A stretch of DNA of 64,000 nucleotides from Deltaproteobacteria bacterium. GTDB lineage: Bacteria; Myxococcota; Myxococcia; SLRQ01. Positions 55,627 through 63,744 of this stretch are shown here, piece by piece. Location: the NCBI GenBank assembly GCA_029210625.1, contig JARGFU010000021.1, forward strand, positions 1 through 64,000, in the 5' to 3' direction. The translations under genes and the position numbers were made by a program. Within the stretch, counting starts at the first letter, position 1; the number at the start of each line of letters is the position of its first letter. Below the pieces are notes generated by a model. The model was not told the origin of the DNA. It saw only the letters and a list, made by a program, of their open reading frames with translations, and did no database searches.

Positions 55627-56699
55627 GGCCAGCCCGGCGCCTGCTCCTCCTGGCCTCCCTGGCCCTGCTGCTCTCGCTGGGCCTGGCCGGCGAGGCCGCC
55701 GCGCAGATCACCCACGTGGTCGAGCGGGGGGACACCCTCTCGAGGGTCGCCCAGCGCTACTACGGCTCCGCCCGGAAGGCCTCCTACGTGGCCGGAGTGA
55801 ACCGGATCCCCATGGACGGAGAGCTCAAGGTCGGTCAGCGCCTGAAGATCGCCGTGGTCTGGACCTACCGGGTGCGCCGGGGCGATCGGCTCTCGGCCAT
55901 CGCCCGCAAGGTCCTGGGCGACGAGCGGCGCTACACCTACCTCGCCCGCATCAACGACATCGAGGAGGTCGGCCGCCTCTCGCCGGGCACCCGGCTCCTC
56001 ATCCCGATCGAGGTCCGCCACAAGGCGGTGAGGGGCGAGAACCTCGGCATCATCGCGAAGCACTATTACAACAACACCCGCCAGGCGAAGCTGCTGCGCG
56101 ACTACAACTTCATCGGTAAGAAGGGCTTCTCCACCGGTGACGTGATCGTCGTCCCGATCTTCGATCGGAGCGCCGAGCTCTCCGAGGTGCAGCGCCGCAT
56201 CAAGGACCACCGGGAGGCCGCCGCCCGGGCCACGGCTGCCCGCGAGGCGGCGAAGCCGGCCTCGAAGGCGGGCAAGCGAGCGGCCACCGCCGAGCCCGAC
56301 CCCGCGCCCGAGCCCGAGGCGGAGGAGGCGCCGGCCCCCGTCGTCGACCTCGAGAAGCTCGACGCCGGCCTCCGCCGGAGCCTCGAGTCCCTGGATCAGG
56401 GGGCCTACGAGGAGGTGGTCGAGCTCCTCGAGCCCCTCCTCGACGAGGTCCCCGAGAGCGATCTCACCCGCCAGCGCGACCTGCGCCTGGCGCTGGCCAC
56501 GGCCCTGGTGGCCCTCGGCCGCCGGGGCGAGGCGAGCAGCCACCTCCAGCGCCTGATCGAGCTCGACCCGGACACCTCCCTCGACCCCGTGGCCACCTCC
56601 CCCAAGATCCTCCAGGCCTTCGGGCGCGCCCAGGAGGCCTGGGCCGAGAGCTCCATGGAGAGCGCCGCCGAGGAGGAGCTGGGCGAGGGCGAGGAGTAG
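55623..56699 (+). CDS. Exported protein with three LysM domains
   Basis: 358 residues. Signal peptide (LLASLALLLSLGLAGEAAAQ). Three consecutive LysM repeats: HVVERGDTLSRVAQRYYGSA, YRVRRGDRLSAIARKVLGDE and HKAVRGENLGIIAKHYYNNT, up to about residue 180. Then an Ala-rich basic/acidic linker and a helical C-terminal domain with TPR-like hairpins (QGAYEEVVELLEPLLDEVPE). Should bind peptidoglycan in the periplasm. Third gene of the PilZ-kinase-LysM operon with a GTG start inside the kinase stop. Confidence 0.93.
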   Translation: MRPARRLLLLASLALLLSLGLAGEAAAQITHVVERGDTLSRVAQRYYGSARKASYVAGVNRIPMDGELKVGQRLKIAVVWTYRVRRGDRLSAIARKVLGDERRYTYLARINDIEEVGRLSPGTRLLIPIEVRHKAVRGENLGIIAKHYYNNTRQAKLLRDYNFIGKKGFSTGDVIVVPIFDRSAELSEVQRRIKDHREAAARATAAREAAKPASKAGKRAATAEPDPAPEPEAEEAPAPVVDLEKLDAGLRRSLESLDQGAYEEVVELLEPLLDEVPESDLTRQRDLRLALATALVALGRRGEASSHLQRLIELDPDTSLDPVATSPKILQAFGRAQEAWAESSMESAAEEELGEGEE

Positions 56700-56734
56700 C
56701 GCGAGCGGCGTTTCCAAGCCTCCCCCGGGCGTGC

Positions 56735-56740
56735 TAGGCC
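56735..56740 (+). promoter_or_regulatory. Putative -10 box (TAGGCC) before the FHA gene
   Basis: The box is preceded by TGC and ends six bases before the ATG at 56747; no ribosome site. Weaker than the TAGGNT boxes, since the last base is not T. Confidence 0.3.
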
Positions 56741-56746
56741 TTCCCC

Positions 56747-57922
56747 ATGCCGGTATGCAACGCCTGCCAGGGACAGATTCAGGAGGGGATCGCGGCCTGC
56801 CCGGCCTGCGGTCAGGCGGTCGAGGCCGAGCCCATCCAGTTCGGCATCGTCTGTCCCGCCTGTGACACCTACAACGGCCCGGGCCTGAACGCCTGCCAGA
56901 GCTGCCAGGCGCCCCTGGTGCCGGCCGGCTTCACCGGCTTCTTCGAGGCCGCGAACCTCGAGCTGCCCTCGGCCCCCGCGCCCGCGCCGGCCGAGGCCCC
57001 GCCCTCGGTGGAGGTGGCCGCCGGCGCGGACGAGTTCGAGGTCCCCGCCCCCGCTCCGGCCGGCCCCACCGTCGCCGGGCGGGCGCGCAGCGACACCGGC
57101 GCCCTGCTCTGCTCTCTCTGCAAGACCCCCAACACCCCGGGCTCGAAGTTCTGCGGCGGCTGCGGCACGCCCCTGGGCGGCGGCGCCGGGGGTGGCGGCG
57201 GCACGATGATGATGCCCTCCTTCGCCAACGCGCCGAAGACCGGCGAAGCCCCCCAGGGCGGCACCCAGTTCTTCGGAGCGATGGAGCCTGGCAAGGCCAA
57301 GCTGATCCTCATCCGGGGCGAGGGCTTCGAGGGCGCCGAGTTCCGCCTGGGCTCGGAGCAGGTGATGGCCGGCCGGAGCAAGGGCCTGATCCTCTTCCCC
57401 TCCGACCCCTACCTCGGCGCGCACCACGCCACCTTCGTCTACCGCGACGGCCGCCTGCACGTCCGCGACGAGGGCACCCCCTCGGGCACCTACGTGCGGC
57501 TCAAGGGCGAGCAGGAGATGACCGTCGGCACCGAGCTGGTCATCGGCGAGCACCGCCTCCGCTACACCGGCGCCCTGCCGAAGGCGAGCAGCGAGGCCCA
57601 GGGGGCCACCCGCCCGGAGGGCGCGGTGCGCTTCGAGGAGGTGCTGGCCGGCGGGCGTCCGGGCCGCGCGTGGCTGCTGCCTGGCAACTCCGGGCGACCC
57701 GCGGTGATCGGCCGCGAGGGCTGCGAGATCGACCTGGTCAACGACCGCTTCGTCTCCACCCGCCACTGCGAGCTTCGCATCGAGGGGGGGCGCTGCTGGC
57801 TGAAGGACTACGGCTCGGTCAACGGCACCTTCATCCGGCTCCCCGCCTCGTCCGAGCGGGGCCTGGTGCACGGCGACTACCTCATGCTCGGCCAGCAGGT
57901 GCTGCGGGTCGAAGTGGCCTGA
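56747..57922 (+). CDS. Zinc-ribbon protein with two FHA domains
   Basis: 391 residues, cytosolic. Zinc ribbons: CNACQGQIQEGIAACPACG at the start, CPACDTYNGPGLNACQSC at 41, and CSLCKTPNTPGSKFCGGCG at about 124. FHA 1 (about 184-275) has AGRSKGLILFPSDPYLGAHH, without the usual Ser before His. FHA 2 (about 290-391) is canonical: IGREGCEIDLVNDRFVSTRH and KDYGSVNGTF, so it should bind phosphothreonine. It is next to, and convergent with, a kinase that carries the same type of N-terminal zinc ribbon. Probable phosphoprotein reader. Confidence 0.92.
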   Translation: MPVCNACQGQIQEGIAACPACGQAVEAEPIQFGIVCPACDTYNGPGLNACQSCQAPLVPAGFTGFFEAANLELPSAPAPAPAEAPPSVEVAAGADEFEVPAPAPAGPTVAGRARSDTGALLCSLCKTPNTPGSKFCGGCGTPLGGGAGGGGGTMMMPSFANAPKTGEAPQGGTQFFGAMEPGKAKLILIRGEGFEGAEFRLGSEQVMAGRSKGLILFPSDPYLGAHHATFVYRDGRLHVRDEGTPSGTYVRLKGEQEMTVGTELVIGEHRLRYTGALPKASSEAQGATRPEGAVRFEEVLAGGRPGRAWLLPGNSGRPAVIGREGCEIDLVNDRFVSTRHCELRIEGGRCWLKDYGSVNGTFIRLPASSERGLVHGDYLMLGQQVLRVEVA

Positions 57923-57926
57923 GAGC

Positions 57927-57950
57927 GGGGGGGAGCCTCCGCTCCCCCCC
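57927..57950. terminator. GC-rich hairpin between convergent FHA and kinase genes
   Basis: GGGGGGGAGC and GCTCCCCCCC with a CTCC loop, five bases after the FHA gene stop. A second copy lies at 58076. The 177-base gap has no gene. Confidence 0.55.
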
Positions 57951-58075
57951 GATCCCCCCCAGCTCGAGCCAGAGGTGCACGGCTCCGCTGGCCTGCGCCG
58001 GCGCCCGGCCGGCAGGCCGGGTTCGCGCCGCCTCCGGCCGCTCCGAAGACCGGTCAGCAATGGTCTCGGTCCATA

Positions 58076-58093
58076 GGGGAGCCTCCGCTCCCC
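58076..58093. terminator. Second GGGGAGC/GCTCCCC hairpin
   Basis: Same hairpin with the same CTCC loop, six bases after the kinase gene stop on the minus strand. Each gene of the convergent pair therefore has its own hairpin. Confidence 0.55.
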
Positions 58094-58099
58094 GATCCA

Positions 58100-59944
58100 T
58101 CAGCCGCTGCGGATCATCTCCTCGACCATCGCGCGATCCTTGGCGCGAGGCTCGAGCTGCAGGTAGCGGCGCAGCGCCTGCTTGGCCCGCCGCGAGTCGC
58201 CCTTGGCGAGGTAGGCGTTGCCGAGGCGGCGGTAGACCATGGCGTCGTTGGGGTTGGCCTTGGCGGCCTTCTCCCAGAGGTTGATCGCCCGCTCGAAGTC
58301 TCCCTTGGCCCAGAAGCGCTGGGCGTCCGCGGAGAACTTCCGCGCCATCTTGGGGTCGGTCTTCTGCCCCCCGGTCTCCTTCGGGTTCCGGGGGTTCCGG
58401 GGGTTCTTCGGCTCCTTGGGATCGCCCGGCGGATCGTTCACCGCGACCTCCGTGCCGGTGCCGGTGTCTGTGCCGGTCTCGGTGCCACCGGTGTTCCCGG
58501 CCTCGGTGCCCGTACCACCGGCCTCGGTGCCACCTGCCGTCCCCGTCCCCGTCTGCTCCCCGGTCCCCGCCGTGTTCCCCGTGTTCGCCGCGACCTCGGT
58601 ACCCCCGGCGGCGGCCGTCCCGGTGCCGGTGGCCGCGCTGCCACCGGTCGCGGCCCCGCCGGTCTCGTCCTTCACGATGATCGTGTTCGGCTTCTTCTCG
58701 CCGCCCTTGCCCCGGCTCGCGACGGCGAAGTAGCCGCCCACGGCGGCCAGCAGCACCGCGCCGATCCCGACGAAGATGAAGACCTTCGAGCCCTTCTGAC
58801 CCGGCACCATCGTGTTGCCGGCCGTCTGGACCGCGGGGTTGCTCGGCGCCATGCCCGGCAGCCCGCTCAAGGATCCCGCGGGCCCCTCGGGCTGCGGCGC
58901 CACCGGCGCGTGGGCCGAGGGCTCGGGCTGGGTCCCGCCCGCGATCGGCGCCGGCGCGGTGCCCGGCGAGGTGGCGGCGGTGTACTGCGCGCCCTGCCCC
59001 AGGGCGTTGAGCAGATCCCGCAGCTCGACCGCGGTCCGCGGGCGCACCTCGGGGTCCTTGGCCATGCAGCGCAGGATCAGGGCCTCGAGCTCGGTGGTGA
59101 CCGTCGGGTTGATCGTGCGGGCCGGAGGCGGCTCCTCGATCAGGTGCTTGGTGACCATGCCCACCGAGGTGTCCGACTGGAAGGGCAACCGGCCGGTGGA
59201 GAGCTGGAAGAGGATCACGCCGATGGCGTAGAGGTCCGAGCGCGCGTCGAGGGGCTCGCCCTTGGCCTGCTCGGGGGACATGTACTCGGGGGTCCCGCAG
59301 ACCAGGCCCTGCTGGGTGAGGGCCACGGCGTCGGGGGAGTCGGAGGGGTCCTGGATCTTGGCGATGCCGAAGTCGAGGACCTTCACGGTGTCGGGATCGT
59401 CCCGGCGGGCGACCACCATCACGTTCTCGGGCTTCAGGTCCCGGTGGATGATGTTCGCGGCGTGCGCGTCGGCCAGGGCCGAGAGGACCTGATCCATGAT
59501 GTGGACCAGCCGCCCCTGCGGCAGCGGGCCGTCGCGCTGGAGCAGCTGCCCCAGGTCGAGGCCCTCGAGGTACTCCATGGCGATGTAGAGGGCGCCGTCC
59601 TCCATCTGCCCGAAGTCCGTGACCTGGATGCTGTTGGGGTGGGTCAGGCGGCTGGCCGCCCGCGCCTCGCGCTGGAAGCGGGCCACCAGGGAGGCGTCGC
59701 CGTGGAGGGCCTGCCGCAGGACCTTCAGCACCACCTTCTTGTCGAGGGGCTGCTGCACGGCGAGGTACACCTTGCCCATGCCGCCCTCGCCGAGGACCTT
59801 CTCCACCAGATACTTCCCGGCGACGAGCTTGCCGATGTAGGGGTCGTCCCCCGCCCTGGCCACGACGGCCAGGTTGGAACCGCAAGCCGGACAGAACTTC
59901 GGAGAACCCTCTACCTGGGCTTCACAGGCTGGACAGGTGAGCAT
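58100..59944 (-). CDS. Transmembrane Ser/Thr kinase with zinc ribbon and TPR region
   Basis: 614 residues. N-terminal zinc ribbon CPACEAQVEGSPKFCPACG, kinase domain (about 43-305) with GEGGMGKVYLAV, VVLKVLR, IIHRDLKPENVM, LDFGIAK and EYMSPEQ, a Pro/Ala linker, one membrane segment (about 386-410, VFIFVGIGAVLLAAVGGYFA), an extracytoplasmic Gly/Thr-rich repeat stretch of about 90 residues (units like GTGTAAAGGTE), and a TPR-like region (RAINLWEKAAKANPNDAMVY). Kinase inside, TPR outside: a receptor kinase layout. Flanked on both sides by FHA proteins with the same zinc ribbon. Confidence 0.95.
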   Translation of the reverse strand: MLTCPACEAQVEGSPKFCPACGSNLAVVARAGDDPYIGKLVAGKYLVEKVLGEGGMGKVYLAVQQPLDKKVVLKVLRQALHGDASLVARFQREARAASRLTHPNSIQVTDFGQMEDGALYIAMEYLEGLDLGQLLQRDGPLPQGRLVHIMDQVLSALADAHAANIIHRDLKPENVMVVARRDDPDTVKVLDFGIAKIQDPSDSPDAVALTQQGLVCGTPEYMSPEQAKGEPLDARSDLYAIGVILFQLSTGRLPFQSDTSVGMVTKHLIEEPPPARTINPTVTTELEALILRCMAKDPEVRPRTAVELRDLLNALGQGAQYTAATSPGTAPAPIAGGTQPEPSAHAPVAPQPEGPAGSLSGLPGMAPSNPAVQTAGNTMVPGQKGSKVFIFVGIGAVLLAAVGGYFAVASRGKGGEKKPNTIIVKDETGGAATGGSAATGTGTAAAGGTEVAANTGNTAGTGEQTGTGTAGGTEAGGTGTEAGNTGGTETGTDTGTGTEVAVNDPPGDPKEPKNPRNPRNPKETGGQKTDPKMARKFSADAQRFWAKGDFERAINLWEKAAKANPNDAMVYRRLGNAYLAKGDSRRAKQALRRYLQLEPRAKDRAMVEEMIRSG

Positions 59945-60005
59945 CGAGAGGGTTGTACCTCAGATCCGGCCTGGCTTGTGCTAGGACGGGAGCCAGGAGG
60001 CGCGA

Positions 60006-61298
60006 ATGATCCGTTGCACGATCTGCGGACGAGAGAACGAGGACACCTTCCGCTACTGCCTCGACTGTGGCTCGGAGATCGGCGGCGCCGCGGCCCCCAC
60101 CCAGGCGCAGCCCCAGAAGCCGCCCGAGCCCGCGGAGGACGACCTGGGTGAGGTGATCGCCCTGACCGAGGAGGCGCCCCCCACCGGCATGATCGAGGTC
60201 CAGTCCGCGGTGGTCGCCCCGCTGCCGACCCCGCCGAGCGTCTCCCTGGCCACCCCCGCGGGGGGCACCCCCCGCCACACGCCGATCCCCCCCGGGCCCC
60301 TCGAGGCCACCGCCCCCTCGGTCCGCTCCGATCCGGCGGTCCGGGCCGCCGAGGCCGCCACCTCCGTCTCCTCCCCCCTGGAGGAGGACCGGCCCGAACT
60401 CGGGCCCAAGCCGGTGGTCCCTCCGATCTCGGCGCCGGCGCCGGCGCCCGCCAGCCGGGCGATCCCCGACTACCTCCGCCCTTGCCCCACCTGCGGCAAG
60501 GAGGTCGCGGCCGGCCACGCCTTCTGCGGCTCCTGCGGCGCCCGGGCCGACACCTCCGCCGCCCCCCCGCCGGCCACCGCGGCCTCCACCGCCGCCGCGG
60601 CCTCCGTCGGCGGCACCATGGTGATGGGCGCCGTGGACGCCCCCGAGCTCGCCGCCCCCCGCTTCAAGGTCACCCTGATCAAGCCCGACGGCTCCGAGGC
60701 CGGGGCCACCTCGCTGAAGACCCCCGAGACCGTCGCGGGCAGCGCCGGCGCGGCCATCTCCATCCCGGAGGATCCCTTCGTCACCAGCGCGCACCTCACC
60801 CTGGCCGAGCGGGCGGGGGTGCTGCGGGTGCGCGACGGGGGCTCCGCCACCGGCACCTTCCTCAAGCTCACCGCTCGCCAGCCGGTGCCCCTGCCCTCGG
60901 GCTCGGCGCTGCGCTTCGGCCGGCAGCGGCTGCGCCTGGAGAAGATCGGGCCGATCCCCGAGCCGGCCCCGGGCGAGGCCGCCGAGTGGGGCTCACCGGA
61001 CCACGGCGCCCGCTTCCGCCTCGTGCAGGAGCTCGAGGGCGGCGGCGACGGCACCGCCTGGATGCTCTCCGAGGGGGAGTACCGGGTCGGGCGCGAGGTC
61101 GGCGAGCTCACCTTCCCCAAGGACGGCTACGTCTCGGGCACCCACGGGCGCCTGCAGATCGGCGCCGACGGGAAGGCCAGCTTCGAGGATCTGGGATCCT
61201 CGAACGGCAGCTTCCTGCGGCTCACCCAGGAGACGGTCGTCACCGAGGGCGACTTCCTCCTGGTGGGGATGCACCTGCTGCGGATCGACCTGCAGTAG
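60006..61298 (+). CDS. Zinc-ribbon protein with two FHA domains (paralogue)
   Basis: 430 residues. Zinc ribbons: CTICGRENEDTFRYCLDCG at the start and CPTCGKEVAAGHAFCGSCG at about 160, separated by a long Pro/Ala linker. FHA 1 (about 215-310) is degenerate (AGSAGAAISIPEDPFVTSAH: Gly-Ser instead of Gly-Arg). FHA 2 (about 325-430) is good: VGREVGELTFPKDGYVSGTH and EDLGSSNGSFLRL. Same design as the protein at 56747, probably by duplication. Divergent from the kinase; a TAGGAC box 18 bases before the ATG and CAGGAGG as ribosome site. Confidence 0.92.
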   Translation: MIRCTICGRENEDTFRYCLDCGSEIGGAAAPTQAQPQKPPEPAEDDLGEVIALTEEAPPTGMIEVQSAVVAPLPTPPSVSLATPAGGTPRHTPIPPGPLEATAPSVRSDPAVRAAEAATSVSSPLEEDRPELGPKPVVPPISAPAPAPASRAIPDYLRPCPTCGKEVAAGHAFCGSCGARADTSAAPPPATAASTAAAASVGGTMVMGAVDAPELAAPRFKVTLIKPDGSEAGATSLKTPETVAGSAGAAISIPEDPFVTSAHLTLAERAGVLRVRDGGSATGTFLKLTARQPVPLPSGSALRFGRQRLRLEKIGPIPEPAPGEAAEWGSPDHGARFRLVQELEGGGDGTAWMLSEGEYRVGREVGELTFPKDGYVSGTHGRLQIGADGKASFEDLGSSNGSFLRLTQETVVTEGDFLLVGMHLLRIDLQ

Positions 61299-61323
61299 GC
61301 GCGATCCGCGAGCGTTCGGGCGC

Positions 61324-61686
61324 CTACCCGAAGGAGCGCTCGACGATCTCCTGCTCCTCCTTGCACCGGATGCACATCGTGGTCACCGGGCGGGCCTCGA
61401 GGCGGCGCAGGCTGATCTCCTCGTCGCAGGACTCGCAGATCCCGAAGGTGCCGTCGTCGATCCGCGAGAGCGCGGACTCGATCTTGCGCAGGAGGAACTT
61501 CTCCCGGTCACGGAGCCGGAACACCATGGACTGAGCGTACTCGGAGGAAGCCAGGTCGAGCTCGTCGGGGAGATCGTCGGTGTCGACCACCGTCTCCTCT
61601 CGCAGCGTCCGCTTCGCCGAGGCGAGGAGCTGCGAGCGCGAGCTGTCGAGGATCTTGCGAAACTTCTCCAGGTCCTTCTTCTTCAC
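61324..61686 (-). CDS. dksA: DksA/TraR-family zinc-finger transcription factor
   Basis: 120 residues. Coiled-coil helices (KKKDLEKFRKILDSSRSQLL, EKFLLRKIESALSRIDDGTF) and a C-terminal zinc finger CESCDEEISLRRLEARPVTT followed by CIRC. The tip segment between the coils contains several Asp (VVDTDDLPDELDLASSEY). Binds RNA polymerase's secondary channel and works with (p)ppGpp, made by Rel in this window. Divergent from the diadenylate cyclase gene. Confidence 0.94.
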   Translation of the reverse strand: MKKKDLEKFRKILDSSRSQLLASAKRTLREETVVDTDDLPDELDLASSEYAQSMVFRLRDREKFLLRKIESALSRIDDGTFGICESCDEEISLRRLEARPVTTMCIRCKEEQEIVERSFG

Positions 61687-61855
61687 GCTTCCCCCAGGAA
61701 ACTAGCGGGTTTGGGTCTTCTCACGCCCTGCAAGAAGGTGGGCGAGATAACAGGCGCTCACGCGGCCTGTCAAAGCAAAAACCGACCACCCATGGCGCGC
61801 TGCGTCACCCGCGCCCCCTCGATGCACCGAAGTGGAGCCCGGCCCGAGGCGCGGT

Positions 61856-61861
61856 TAGGAT
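61856..61861 (+). promoter_or_regulatory. Putative -10 box (TAGGAT) of a leaderless transcript
   Basis: TAGGAT ends six bases before the ATG at 61868, without a ribosome site between. Confidence 0.42.
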
Positions 61862-61867
61862 GCCTGC

Positions 61868-62752
61868 ATGTCTGCCGACCCCGCAAGCACCATCGAGAAG
61901 GAGTTCATCCGCAGCGCCCTGGCCCTGGCGTCCAAGAAGGAGGTCGATCGCCTCCTCTGGGTCCACGACGACGAGCTCACCAAGGAGGAGCTCAAGGGCC
62001 GCCCGGTGAAGAAGAAGATCGTCTACGCCGTGAGCGAGGAGACGATCGCCGAGGACCTCCGCGAGAGCGGCCAGGCGGTGGTGACGATCCCCCCCTACGA
62101 CTACGCCCGCGTCGAGCGGATCAAGGTCGCGATCGTCAGCGCGCTGGCCGCCGGGCTGGTGAAGGAGGGCGAGGTCGTCCTAGCGGTCACCGGCGCCGGC
62201 AAGCACCCCGACATGCTGCTCAACCTGCGCATCGGGCTGGGCCTCGAGGACAAGCCCGCCCTCGAGGGCCTCGAGCTCTCGGAGGAGTTCTCCAGCCAGG
62301 TGGTCGAGGCCTTCATCGACATCGCCCTGCGCGTCGGCCACGACGGCTTCGAGGGCCACCCCATCGGCTCGCTGATCACCATCGGCGACGCCACCACCGT
62401 GATGGAGAAGTCCCAGCAGCTCACCCTCAACCCCTTCCAGGGGGTCTCGGAGTCGGAGCGCTCGGTCCTCGATCCCCGGATCCGCGAGGCCATCCGGAAC
62501 TTCTCGGTCCTCGACGGCGCCTTCGTCGCCCGGGAGGACGGCGTCATCCTCGCCGCCGGCCGCTACCTCCAGGCCGACATCGGCGACGTGAAGGTGCCCC
62601 TGGGCCTGGGCGCCCGCCACATGGCGGCCGCGGCCATCACCCGCGAGACCCACGCGATCGCGGTGACGGTCTCCCAGACCAGCGGCGCGGTGCGCGTCTT
62701 CCGCAACGGCGAGATCGTGCTCGAGCTGAACCAGCCGGCGCGGCGCGCGTAG
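61868..62752 (+). CDS. DacZ-type diadenylate cyclase (DisA-N domain)
   Basis: 294 residues. The C-terminal DAC domain has the active-site motifs FSVLDGAFVAREDGVILAAG (DGA) and LGLGARHMAAAAITRETHAI (RHM in place of RHR), followed by AVTVSQTSGAVRVFRNGEIV. The N-terminal half (IVYAVSEETIAEDLRESGQA, VVLAVTGAGKHPDMLLNLRI) has a pyruvate-kinase-C-terminal-like alpha/beta pattern, the architecture of the DacZ/CdaZ class. No membrane segment, so soluble. Would make c-di-AMP, a regulator of K+ and osmotic balance; a K+ channel is encoded at 29943. The RHM change is the main doubt about activity. Confidence 0.85.
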   Translation: MSADPASTIEKEFIRSALALASKKEVDRLLWVHDDELTKEELKGRPVKKKIVYAVSEETIAEDLRESGQAVVTIPPYDYARVERIKVAIVSALAAGLVKEGEVVLAVTGAGKHPDMLLNLRIGLGLEDKPALEGLELSEEFSSQVVEAFIDIALRVGHDGFEGHPIGSLITIGDATTVMEKSQQLTLNPFQGVSESERSVLDPRIREAIRNFSVLDGAFVAREDGVILAAGRYLQADIGDVKVPLGLGARHMAAAAITRETHAIAVTVSQTSGAVRVFRNGEIVLELNQPARRA

Positions 62753-62758
62753 CGCACG

Positions 62759-62796
62759 GCTGCGAGCTACGAGCTACGAGCTCGAAGCTCGAAGCC
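62759..62796. repeat. GAGCTAC/GAAGCTC repeat (family A) between convergent genes
   Basis: Units of CGAGCTA and CGAAGCT in a row, seven bases after the cyclase stop and just before the DUF2400 gene stop. Confidence 0.65.
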
Positions 62797-62799
62797 ATC

Positions 62800-63744
62800 T
62801 CAACGAGAGGCGGCGCGGAGCGCTGGACGACATACCGTGGCCAGCGGACACTCCCGGCAGATCGACGCCACGTGCCGGTGCCGGCACCCCCCGCTGATCC
62901 CCAGGTGCGCCAGCGGGAAGTCGAAGCGCAGGGGATCCTCCGGATCGATCCCCCGGAGCATCCAGGTGATCTCCTCGGCGCTCTTCCAGCCGGCGTCCCT
63001 TCGCTCCAGGAGCCCGATCGCGCGGGCGAGCCAGTGGACGTGGGTGTCGAGGGGGACGATCAGCTCCGAGGGGCGCGGCGCGCCCTCCCCTCTCCAGAGG
63101 CCGAGATCCACGCCGTCGGGCCCCCGGACCATCCAGCGCAGGAAGAGGTGGAGGCGCTTGCTCGCCCCGGCGCCGCGGGGATCCGAGAGGAGGTAGCGCA
63201 GGCCCCGGTCCTCCTCCTCGCCCCGGGGCCGCGCGGCGAGGAGCAGCCCCGCCCGCCAGGTGGCGAGGGCCTCGCGCAGATCGCGGCCGTCCCGCCGGGC
63301 GCGGCCGAGCGCCGCCCCGAGGGAGCCCGCCTCCTCCTGCACCCGCAGCACGCCCCGGTGCAGCGCCCGCAGCGCCTTCCCGCTCACCCAGCGATGACGC
63401 AGCCCCTCGAGGCGCGAGAGGCGCCCGGCCTCCACCTCCCGGGGGCGCGGCCCCAGGATCGCCACCACCCGCTCCAGGGTGCCCGCGATGGCCACCGCGT
63501 TCCCGAAGGCCAGGGTCGCGGCGACGAGGGCGACGAGCTCACGATCCAGCGGCGCCTGGTAGCGGTGGGCGAAGGCGATCGGATCCCGCTCGCGGAGGCC
63601 GCGGCCCGCCGCCTCCGCCCGCCGGGCGGTCTCGAGCAGCGCCGGGGCCAGCCGCTCCAGCCTCCGCTGGCGCGCCGCCCGGGCCCGGGCCTCGCTGCTG
63701 TAGCGTCGCAGCAGCAGGTGGGCGGGCGTCGGATCGCCGCTCAA
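62800..63744 (-). CDS. DUF2400 / TIGR02757-family protein
   Basis: 314 residues. Features of the family: DPIAFAHRYQAPLDRELVAL, ATLAFGNAVAIAGTLERVVA, ELIVPLDTHVHWLARAIGLL and a C-terminal Cys cluster (GGCRHRHVASICRECPLATV, ending in a further Cys). The cysteine spacing resembles the iron-sulfur tail of HhH-GPD DNA glycosylases, and the helical body would fit, but no function is established to my knowledge. The start is a TTG at 63744 inside the stop of the isochorismatase-family gene (TTGA). Confidence 0.85.
   Translation of the reverse strand: MSGDPTPAHLLLRRYSSEARARAARQRRLERLAPALLETARRAEAAGRGLRERDPIAFAHRYQAPLDRELVALVAATLAFGNAVAIAGTLERVVAILGPRPREVEAGRLSRLEGLRHRWVSGKALRALHRGVLRVQEEAGSLGAALGRARRDGRDLREALATWRAGLLLAARPRGEEEDRGLRYLLSDPRGAGASKRLHLFLRWMVRGPDGVDLGLWRGEGAPRPSELIVPLDTHVHWLARAIGLLERRDAGWKSAEEITWMLRGIDPEDPLRFDFPLAHLGISGGCRHRHVASICRECPLATVCRPALRAASR

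Noticed and set aside
58438-58660. Gly/Thr repeat stretch as a separate repeat element
   Set aside because: It is an in-frame extracytoplasmic linker of the kinase; repeats are irregular and GC skew follows codon use.
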